DNA of 64,000 nt from the NCBI GenBank assembly GCA_002412965.1, contig DHWB01000010.1, positions 80,124 to 144,123 on the forward strand, read 5' to 3'. The first letter of the stretch is position 1; each line of letters opens with the position of its first letter. The DNA is from Desulfomicrobium sp. UBA5193. Lineage in GTDB: Bacteria; Desulfobacterota; Desulfovibrionia; Desulfovibrionales; Desulfomicrobiaceae. The translations under genes and the position numbers were made by a program. The notes below the pieces were generated by a model that saw only the letters and a list, made by a program, of their open reading frames with translations, had not been told where the DNA came from and did no database searches. Positions 8,777 to 14,992 of the stretch are shown here, in pieces.

Positions 8777-9304
8777 TCATTTGACCGTGAACAGGGCCAG
8801 CCCGGTTTGGCCATGGACCTGTTCGCCCTCTTCGGGCTCGCTCAGGATGAATTCAATGCGGCCGCAGGAACGCACGAGCTCTCTGACGGCCTCCTCAATG
8901 CATCCGAACCGGACTTCATGCTGGACTTTCAGATTGTGTCGTGCGGCAGCTTCCCGCCAGGAAGCGGCCGCGCTCGAGGCTAATTGCGCAAAGGACTCCC
9001 TCCAAGCCGGATCCGGCTTGGGCAGGCCGATGCTCAGGAGCAGGAGGTCGCTGCCCATGCGCTCCGCTACGCTCACCGCATATTCTCCGAGACGCGTCGA
9101 GAAGGTGCAGCCGTGGCCGATGACCAGGATGCGTCGTCGGCCCGCGCCCGCGTGCCGGACGACATCCGCGGCGAGCATGAGTTCCCCGGCTTCAGCCAGG
9201 GCAACCGCCTCGGTATAGTCTTCGAGACGATCCCTGAGTGACTGGGCGCGGCGCAGGGCCGGAGTGGGTGCTGGACTGGCGGTTCGTAACCAATTGCGAG
9301 GCAT
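8777..9304 (-). CDS. Universal-stress-protein-like domain protein
   Basis: 175 aa from ATG 9304 (MPRNWLRTASPAP), chosen for AGGAGA six bases upstream. The middle part RRRILVIGHGCTFSTRLGEYA followed by AERMGSDLLLLSIG has the beta-alpha-beta start of a Usp fold, and the end IEFILSEPEEGEQVHGQ resembles its last strands. The usual Usp nucleotide-binding glycine motif (GxxGxxxxxxGS) is not visible, so ATP binding is doubtful. Usp domains are often fused to or encoded beside SulP transporters. It lies between the 58-aa gene and sulP in the same operon. In copy B this gene has been removed by a clean deletion (scar at 17294-17297). Confidence 0.72.
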   Translation of the reverse strand: MPRNWLRTASPAPTPALRRAQSLRDRLEDYTEAVALAEAGELMLAADVVRHAGAGRRRILVIGHGCTFSTRLGEYAVSVAERMGSDLLLLSIGLPKPDPAWRESFAQLASSAAASWREAAARHNLKVQHEVRFGCIEEAVRELVRSCGRIEFILSEPEEGEQVHGQTGLALFTVK

Positions 9305-9335
9305 GTGTTCTCTCCTGATGCTGGGGCGGGATCGC

Positions 9336-9512
9336 CTACTTTGCCTGCAAAGTCGGGCGGGGGCGTTTTTCAACCTGCTTGACCGCTTCGGTCTGTGCCG
9401 TGGGCTGTGGACGGTCTCCTTTGAGCAGGAGCTTCGCGTCGGCGCTCAGGTTGCGTTCCGCAAAGACGGCGGCGGCGTAGGTCGTTTCGATTGTTTCACG
9501 GATGGTGCTCAT
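9336..9512 (-). CDS. Small protein (58 aa), first gene of the sulP operon
   Basis: Not recognised. Reads MSTIRETIETTYAAAVFAER... and ends ...TEAVKQVEKRPRPTLQAK; soluble, with a possible N-terminal amphipathic helix and a Pro/Lys/Arg-rich tail. A good ribosome site (GAGGT, eight bases upstream of ATG 9512), position 37 bp after a sigma-54-type promoter, and preservation of the C-terminal codons in copy B (with mainly synonymous changes such as GAAGCG/GAAACG) argue that it is a real gene. In copy B the N-terminus is lost and the stop codon TAG has become CAG, so that copy is a relic (17337-17442). Confidence 0.65.
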   Translation of the reverse strand: MSTIRETIETTYAAAVFAERNLSADAKLLLKGDRPQPTAQTEAVKQVEKRPRPTLQAK

Positions 9513-9548
9513 TTTGCTTACCTCGTGTTAGATGTGATGCGAGGCTCT

Positions 9549-9565
9549 AAACAAGGCCCGTGCCA
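9549..9565 (-). promoter_or_regulatory. Sigma-54-type (-24/-12) promoter of the sulP operon
   Basis: On the minus strand: TGGCACGGGCCTTGTTT. This fits the sigma-54 consensus TGGCACG-N4-TTGCW at full spacing, with a single deviation (T for C in the -12 element). The identical element except its last bases is kept in copy B at 17444-17460. It points toward the 58-aa gene, usp, sulP, 98-aa gene and tauE. Three dyad sites for a possible activator lie 80-170 bp upstream (9642-9732), the usual distance for an NtrC-type enhancer. Confidence 0.72.
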
Positions 9566-9641
9566 GAATGCTCGTATTCCTTAATATACTGAAATTATGA
9601 AGATTGTCTGGTAGTGGAGAAAAGGCGGGCTTTCGTGCTAT

Positions 9642-9732
9642 GTTGCAGATTGCAGCGCTTGAAACGTGAAACGCTAACGAGGTCCAGTTCGCCGGGGATG
9701 TTGCGGATTGCAGCACTGTTGCAAATGGCAAC
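9642..9732. promoter_or_regulatory. Three GTTGC-N5-GCAAC-like dyads (putative activator sites)
   Basis: Three 15-bp dyads: GTTGCAGATTGCAGC (9642-9656), GTTGCGGATTGCAGC (9700-9714) and GTTGCAAATGGCAAC (9718-9732, perfect arms). They lie between the divergent promoters of the sulP operon and the lon-REC operon. The second and third correspond to 17536-17550 and 17554-17568 in copy B with the same 3-bp gap. I infer that the NtrC-type regulator encoded at 13258 binds here to activate the sigma-54-type promoter at 9549, and perhaps to control its own operon. The rest of 9566-9776 holds nothing else I can identify. Confidence 0.6.
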
Positions 9733-9776
9733 GGCAGGGGCGATGGCGCATGGAACTGGGCACAGGGGATTGGACG

Positions 9777-11804
9777 ATGTTTTTTCGCAAGCAGGAAATC
9801 GAGGTGCCGGTGGCGCCCGCTGACCCCACGGGGCTGCGGGAGAAATGCCGTCAGGCGGATTTGCCGGAGAGTGTGCGTGGCGCGCTTGAATCCGAAATTG
9901 GCCGCATGGAAAAGACCGATGCGGCGGTGGCGGAGTATTCCATTGCGCTTAATTATGTGGAGACGGTGCTCGCCCTGCCGTGGAGCGCCCTGACCCACGA
10001 CAATCTCGATCTGGCGCAGGCGGCGGAAGTCTTCGACGGCAGCCACGCGGGGCTCGGGCAGGTCCGGGAGCGGGTGCTGGAGCATCTGGCCTCCAGGGTG
10101 CTGCAGGCCAAGCGGCAGGCGTCGCTGCTCGTTGTCGATGACGAACCCATCGCCCGCTCCAACCTGCGTCATGTGCTGTCCCGGGAGGGGTATTCGGTCG
10201 AGGTCGCGGCCAACGGCGAGGAGGCCATGGCGTGTCTGGCCCGGCAGGAGTTCGACTGCATCATCACGGACCTGAAAATGGACCGCATGGACGGCATGCA
10301 GCTTCTGGAAGCGGCCCGGCACGTGGCACCGGAGACCAAATTCATCCTGGTGACGGGCTATGCCACGGTGGACACGGCGGTACGCGCCCTGAAGACCGGG
10401 GCCGTGCACTATCTTTCCAAGCCCATCGATCTTGCGGAATTGCGTGAAGCCGTGCGTTCGGTCCTGCTCTCTCGCACCCACCGCTACGCCAGCCGCGCCC
10501 CGATCCTGTGTTTTGTCGGGCCTCCGGGCGTGGGCAAGACCTCGGTCGGGAAGGCCATCGCCGAGGCCCTGGGGCGACGCTTCTACCGCATGTCCCTGGC
10601 CGACCTGCGCGACGAGGCCGAACTGCGGGGCCATCGGCGGACCTATGTCGGGGCCATGCCCGGGCGCATCATCCAGGCGCTGAAAAGCGTGGGCGTGCGC
10701 AATCCGGTCTTCATGCTCGATGAGATGGACAAGATCGGCCAGGATGTGAAGGGCGACCCGGCCATGGCCATGCTCGAGATCCTGGATCCGGAGCAGAACG
10801 CGCGCTATGTGGACCGTTATCTGGAGATGCCCTTCGACTTGTCCGAGGTGCTCTTCATCGCCACGGCCAACGGGGTCGAGCGCCTCGCCGGACCGCTTTT
10901 AGACCGGCTGGAGGTGGTACAGTTTTCCGGATATTCCGAGGCCGAGAAGCTCGATATCGCGACCCGTTTCCTCCTGCCTCGCCAGTTGCGCGGGCACGGG
11001 CTGGTCGGCCCGTATCCCACGGTGCTGCCCGAAGCCATGGTGCGCATCATTCGCGAATACACCAACGAGTCCGGGGTGCGCGGCCTGGAGCGCGAGATCG
11101 CCCGCCTGTGTCGCAAGCTGGCCAGGCTGCGCCTCGATGGCGGCGCCGAGGCCGTCGCGGCCCCCGTCAGCGCCGAAGGCGCGGCCGTGCTGCTCGGGCC
11201 GCCGCGCTATCGCCACGACGCGGCCGAGGCCGGCAGTCTGGTCGGCACGGCCACGGGGCTCGTCTGGTCGGAGACGGGCGGCGAGATCATCTTTGTCGAG
11301 GTCACGCGCATGACCGGGCCGGGTCAGCTCATCCTGACCGGCTCCCTGGGCGGGGTGCTCAAGGAGTCGGCCCAGATCGCGCTCAGCTTCATCCGCAGCA
11401 ACGCGCAGGCCCTGGGCGTCGCGCCCGATTTTTTCGAGGGCCACGACATCCATATCCACATTCCGGCCGGCGGCATCGCCAAGGACGGCCCGTCAGCCGG
11501 GTTGACCATCGCCGTGGCCCTGGTTTCGCTCTTGTCCGGCCGCCCCGTGCGTTCGGATGTGGCCCTGTCCGGAGAGTTGTCGCTGGTCGGCCGGGTGCTG
11601 CCGGTCAGCGGGGTGCGCGAGAAGATCCTGGCCGCTTTGCGCGGCGGCGCTTCCACGGTGATCCTGCCCGCGGCCAACGCCGCGGATGTGGCGGCCTTGC
11701 GTGAGAGCGTCGGGGATTTGCCGCCGGTGGTGCTGGTGGAGCGGGTGGAACAGGCCTTGGCCGTGGCCCTGGCCGCTCAGGAGGATTCGCCATGCAGGGG
11801 TTGA
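9777..11804 (+). CDS. Lon-type protease with an inserted response-regulator receiver domain
   Basis: 675 aa. Residues 40-110 match the helical segment that precedes the Lon ATPase (NYVETVLALPW, GLGQVRERVLEHLA); the usual N-terminal substrate-binding LAN domain is missing. Residues 115-232 are a complete receiver domain: acidic pair D121/D122, phospho-acceptor D165, T193, K215. The AAA+ domain follows directly: Walker A GPPGVGKT at 248-255, Walker B LDE at 314-316. The Lon protease domain (about 480-675) has catalytic S573 in KDGPSAG and K616 in GVREKI. So both enzyme activities look intact and a phosphorylatable switch sits exactly at the hinge. Start ATG 9777 with AGGGGA seven bases before. 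It overlaps the kinase gene by 13 bp; the kinase is the likely phosphodonor (inference). Confidence 0.9.
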   Translation: MFFRKQEIEVPVAPADPTGLREKCRQADLPESVRGALESEIGRMEKTDAAVAEYSIALNYVETVLALPWSALTHDNLDLAQAAEVFDGSHAGLGQVRERVLEHLASRVLQAKRQASLLVVDDEPIARSNLRHVLSREGYSVEVAANGEEAMACLARQEFDCIITDLKMDRMDGMQLLEAARHVAPETKFILVTGYATVDTAVRALKTGAVHYLSKPIDLAELREAVRSVLLSRTHRYASRAPILCFVGPPGVGKTSVGKAIAEALGRRFYRMSLADLRDEAELRGHRRTYVGAMPGRIIQALKSVGVRNPVFMLDEMDKIGQDVKGDPAMAMLEILDPEQNARYVDRYLEMPFDLSEVLFIATANGVERLAGPLLDRLEVVQFSGYSEAEKLDIATRFLLPRQLRGHGLVGPYPTVLPEAMVRIIREYTNESGVRGLEREIARLCRKLARLRLDGGAEAVAAPVSAEGAAVLLGPPRYRHDAAEAGSLVGTATGLVWSETGGEIIFVEVTRMTGPGQLILTGSLGGVLKESAQIALSFIRSNAQALGVAPDFFEGHDIHIHIPAGGIAKDGPSAGLTIAVALVSLLSGRPVRSDVALSGELSLVGRVLPVSGVREKILAALRGGASTVILPAANAADVAALRESVGDLPPVVLVERVEQALAVALAAQEDSPCRG

Positions 11805-13261
11805 TCGCGCGTTTCGCCAGCGGCAAGATCCGCAGGATCGTGCTCGTCGGCATGATCCTGTCCATCCTCGGCTTTTCGGTCCTTGGGGGCATCTCCTACA
11901 AATACCTGCTGCAGATCGAAGACGCCCTGGCCCTGGCCGAGGTTGTCGATGATTTGAGCAGCGATATCCTGGAAATTCGCCGCTATGAGAAGAACTATCT
12001 GCTCTACATGAGCGAAGGCGACTACATGGAGACTCTGAGCTACTGCGACCGCGCCCTGATCATCATCGACCGCATCGAAAACCCGGAGGGGGGGGTCAGC
12101 AGCTCTGATCGCGTGGGCCGGGCGACACTGCTCGAACTGCGGCAGGACCTGATCTCCTACAAGGAGACCTTCGCCGCCCTGAGCCGGGTCGGAACTGCGA
12201 CGGACATGGTCCAGGCCTCGGCCCTGGCCCCGCATCTGCGCGACCAGGGCAAGGACCTCGTGGACCTGGTCCATCAGTTCGTGGCCACTCAGCGGGCCCG
12301 GATCCTGGGCATCGTCGTGACCCTCAAGCACCAGCTGTCCCTGTCCATCGCCTCCTTTACGGGCGTGGCCATATTTTTTTCCTGGCTGGTGGGCCGCCGG
12401 ATATTCGGCGCGCTGTCGGTGATCGAGCGCTCCGCCCGCCAGATCGTGCAGGGCAATTTCGAGGCCCTGCCCTTGCCCGACACCAGCGACGAGACGCGCG
12501 GAGTGGTTGCGGCCTTCAACCACATGATCGTCGAGCTTGAGCGCAGGCAAAGCCAGCTTCTGCAGGAAAAGAAACTGGCCTCCCTAGGGGTGTTGACCTC
12601 GGGCATCGCCCATCAGCTCAACAACCCGCTGAACAACATCTCCACGTCCTGCCAGATTCTGCAGGAAGACCTGGAGGCGGACCTCCCCGTGGACCCCGCA
12701 CTGACCAGACACATGCTCGACAACATTTACCAGGAAGTCAGCCGCTCCCGGGACATCGTCAAGGGGTTGCTCGAATTCGCGCGGGAAACTGAGTTCTGCC
12801 TCAAGGCCGTGCCGCTGCATGTGGTCGTGCAGCGGGCCGTCTCTCTGGTTTCGAGCGAAGTGCCCACGGGCGTGCGCATCCTGACCGAAATCCCGCAGGA
12901 CATCGCGCTGCCCCTGGACAGCCAGCGTTTCCAGGAGGTGCTCCTGAATCTGATGATAAACGCTATCCACGCCATCACCCCGCCGGGCATGATCTCGCTC
13001 TCCGCGCGCATCAACAGCGCCTCCGCGGAGGTCGTGCTGCAGGTGGCCGACACCGGGTCGGGCATTTTGCCCGAATACATGGGCCGCATCTTCGACCCGT
13101 TCTTCACCCTCAAGGAGACGGGCACGGGCCTTGGCCTGTCCGTGGTTTTCGGGATCATCAAGAAACACGGAGGCACCATCGGCGTGGAGAGCACCGTCGG
13201 GCAGGGCACGTGTTTCACCATCCGTCTGCCGCTCGGCAATGTTCGGGCGGAGGCCGCATGA
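11792..13261 (+). CDS. Membrane sensor histidine kinase, partner of REC-Lon and NtrC-type regulator
   Basis: 489 aa. Membrane segment 1 at about 15-35, then an all-helical periplasmic part (about 40-175) containing EIRRYEKNYLLYM, a pattern seen in helical bimodular-type sensor domains. Membrane segment 2 lies at about 180-202, HAMP at 203-255, dimerisation domain with phospho-acceptor H274 in GIAHQLNNPL, then an HATPase domain with N box (NLMINAIHAI), G1 (DTGSGI) and GTGLGLSV. The ligand is unknown. It starts inside lon-REC and its stop overlaps the regulator start as ATGA, so all three are translationally coupled. Two receivers are available in the operon: D165 of REC-Lon and D70 of the regulator. 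Confidence 0.9.
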   Translation: MQGLIARFASGKIRRIVLVGMILSILGFSVLGGISYKYLLQIEDALALAEVVDDLSSDILEIRRYEKNYLLYMSEGDYMETLSYCDRALIIIDRIENPEGGVSSSDRVGRATLLELRQDLISYKETFAALSRVGTATDMVQASALAPHLRDQGKDLVDLVHQFVATQRARILGIVVTLKHQLSLSIASFTGVAIFFSWLVGRRIFGALSVIERSARQIVQGNFEALPLPDTSDETRGVVAAFNHMIVELERRQSQLLQEKKLASLGVLTSGIAHQLNNPLNNISTSCQILQEDLEADLPVDPALTRHMLDNIYQEVSRSRDIVKGLLEFARETEFCLKAVPLHVVVQRAVSLVSSEVPTGVRILTEIPQDIALPLDSQRFQEVLLNLMINAIHAITPPGMISLSARINSASAEVVLQVADTGSGILPEYMGRIFDPFFTLKETGTGLGLSVVFGIIKKHGGTIGVESTVGQGTCFTIRLPLGNVRAEAA

Positions 13262-14655
13262 GCACTCCGCGCGGGGGCGCGAAGGCTGTGGACAAGGCAT
13301 CCGAAGTCAAGGCCGGCCGGATTCTGGTGGTCGATGACGAAGTCATTGCCCGCGACAATCTGGCGCTGGCACTGGCGCGGCAAGGCCATGAAACCGTGGC
13401 CGCCGGGAGCGGGGCCGAAGCGCTGACCCTGCTCCAGGGCGGGGATTTCGACATGGTGCTGACCGACCTCATGATGGAAGGCATGGACGGCCTGGCCCTC
13501 TTGCGCGCGATCAAGGAGCGCCATCCCGACATCGAAGTCGTGGTCATCACCGGGTACCCCACGGTGGACACCGCCGTGGACGCCATGCGCGCTGGGGCCT
13601 ACGACTATCTGGCCAAGCCGTATCGCATCGACGAGGCGAGGCTCCTGGTGCACAAGGCGCTGGAAAAACGCCGCCTCAAACTTGAAGTGACCCAGCTGCG
13701 CGAGCAGTTGCGCGAGCGGACCCTGCCCGTGCCCATGCTCGGCGCGGCCGGGTGCATGGTGGAGCTCAAGCAGACCATCGCGCAGGTCGCGCCCTCGGAC
13801 GTGACCGTGCTCATCCTCGGCGAGACTGGCACCGGCAAGGAGGTGGCGGCGCGCATGGTCCATCTGTTCAGCCGCCGCTCCGAGGCCCGTTTCCTGGCCA
13901 TCAACTGCGGCGCGTTCAATGAGGAGCTGCTGGAGAGCGAGCTTTTCGGGCACGAGCAGGGCGCCTTCTCCGGGGCTGCGCGGCAAAAGAAGGGGCTGTT
14001 CGAGGCCGCCGAGGGCGGGACGCTTTTTCTGGACGAAGTGGGCGAGATGTCCCTGGCCATGCAGGTCAAACTGCTGCGTGCCGTGCAGGAGCGGACCATC
14101 CGCCGCGTGGGGGGCACGGCGGATATCGCCGTGGATGTGCGCCTTGTGGCCGCGACCAACAAGAACCTCAAAACCGAGGTCGAGGCGGGCCGCTTTCGTC
14201 AGGATCTTTATTTCCGTCTCAATGTCCTGGTTCTGAACATGCCTCCGCTCGTGCAGCGGCTTGAAGACCTGCCGCTTTTGGCCCGCTATTTCGTGGAAAA
14301 GGCTTGTCGGGAAACGGATCGCCCAGCGCCGGGAATCTCCGGCGAGGTGCTCGAGATTTTGGGCCGCTACGCCTTTCCGGGCAATGTCCGCGAACTGCAG
14401 AACATCATTGAACGGGCGGTGGTCTTTTGTTCCGGCGATGAAATCCGTCCCGTGCATCTCTCTGCGGAACTGCTCGATGCTCCGCTGCATGTCGTCCGGG
14501 CCGGAGACCGCCAGCCCATGACTCTTGAGCAATGCGAGCGGGATCAGATCGAGTGGACCCTGCACTATGCGGCGGACAATCGCACGCTGGCCTCGAAGCT
14601 GCTGGGCATCGATCGGGCTTCCTTGTGGCGCAAGATGAAGCGCCACGGGCTGTGA
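13258..14655 (+). CDS. NtrC-type sigma-54-dependent response regulator
   Basis: 465 aa from ATG 13258 (overlap ATGA with the kinase). Receiver domain about 20-135 with acceptor D70 (DMVLTD), sigma-54 AAA+ domain about 160-390 with Walker A GETGTGKE and Walker B GTLFLDEVGEM, and a Fis-type helix-turn-helix at the end (TLASKLLGIDRASLWRKMKR). The sigma-54-contacting loop reads GAFSGA in place of GAFTGA; a Thr-to-Ser change is conservative and probably tolerated. Likely target: the sigma-54-type promoters of the two sulP genes (9549, 17444) through the GTTGC dyads. Last gene of the lon-REC operon. Confidence 0.92.
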   Translation: MSTPRGGAKAVDKASEVKAGRILVVDDEVIARDNLALALARQGHETVAAGSGAEALTLLQGGDFDMVLTDLMMEGMDGLALLRAIKERHPDIEVVVITGYPTVDTAVDAMRAGAYDYLAKPYRIDEARLLVHKALEKRRLKLEVTQLREQLRERTLPVPMLGAAGCMVELKQTIAQVAPSDVTVLILGETGTGKEVAARMVHLFSRRSEARFLAINCGAFNEELLESELFGHEQGAFSGAARQKKGLFEAAEGGTLFLDEVGEMSLAMQVKLLRAVQERTIRRVGGTADIAVDVRLVAATNKNLKTEVEAGRFRQDLYFRLNVLVLNMPPLVQRLEDLPLLARYFVEKACRETDRPAPGISGEVLEILGRYAFPGNVRELQNIIERAVVFCSGDEIRPVHLSAELLDAPLHVVRAGDRQPMTLEQCERDQIEWTLHYAADNRTLASKLLGIDRASLWRKMKRHGL

Positions 14656-14669
14656 CAAGGAGATGTCCG

Positions 14670-14790
14670 ATGAACCCTGAGTGACCGTGCCGGACTCTGC
14701 CGGGATTGCGGCCGCGAGCATGCGTTCCCGACAGGACCGGCTCTGCCCCGGGCCTGGAGTTGATGGCCGCGCTTGATCGAAGCCGCGACC
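14670..14790 (+). pseudogene. 5' remnant of the gene now intact at 17646
   Basis: ATGAACCCTGAGTGA at 14670 and the next about 110 bases align with the first codons of the 248-aa gene at 17646 (shared CTGCCGGGATTGCGGCC and GAGCATG, then CTGATGGTCGCGCTTGA versus TTGATGGCCGCGCTTGA). The copy here is frameshifted and stops after four codons. It shows that this gene originally followed the regulator gene directly, with AAGGAG as its ribosome site. The region 14791-14959 beyond it has no gene I can support. Confidence 0.75.
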
Positions 14791-14959
14791 ATCATTGCCG
14801 CTCCGTTCTCCACCAAGAGCCGGCAAGGCTCGCGCGATTCCGTGATGCAACAGACAAAGAAGGGGAATCCGTGGACCTTCGACACGAAGGAACCACGCCC
14901 GACGATGCATCCACTCCAGCATGGCATGATCGTGGCCATTGTATTTTCACGTTCTTGTT

Positions 14960-14982
14960 ACCCGCATGTTGCGGGTGTTTTA
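14960..14982. terminator. Hairpin with T-run after the regulator gene
   Basis: ACCCGCA-tgt-TGCGGGT (14960-14976) followed by GTTTTA on the plus strand. It is between the regulator gene and the convergent second sulP, and can end plus-strand transcription of the lon-REC operon. The corresponding place in copy A (6443-6455) has a weaker version lying between sulP and the 98-aa gene. Confidence 0.6.
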
Positions 14983-14992
14983 TGTTGGGATG

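Larger units (their letters stand above)
6413..9832. repeat. Copy A of a duplicated transporter-locus segment
   Basis: From GTGGCCATTGTATT at 6413 up to the first codons of the lon-like gene, this stretch is alignable with 14934-17640 (copy B). Both contain sulP, its upstream sigma-54-type promoter and the dyad sites. Copy A is complete, with usp, the 58-aa gene and intact lon-REC; copy B has several deletions. The copies lie in the same orientation. The boundaries are judged by eye from identical stretches. Confidence 0.85.

Noticed and set aside
12727..14922. 731-codon open frame on the minus strand opposite the kinase and regulator genes
   Set aside because: Antisense shadow of two well-supported genes; protein is His/Gln/Arg/Gly-rich without domains, as expected from GC-rich third positions.
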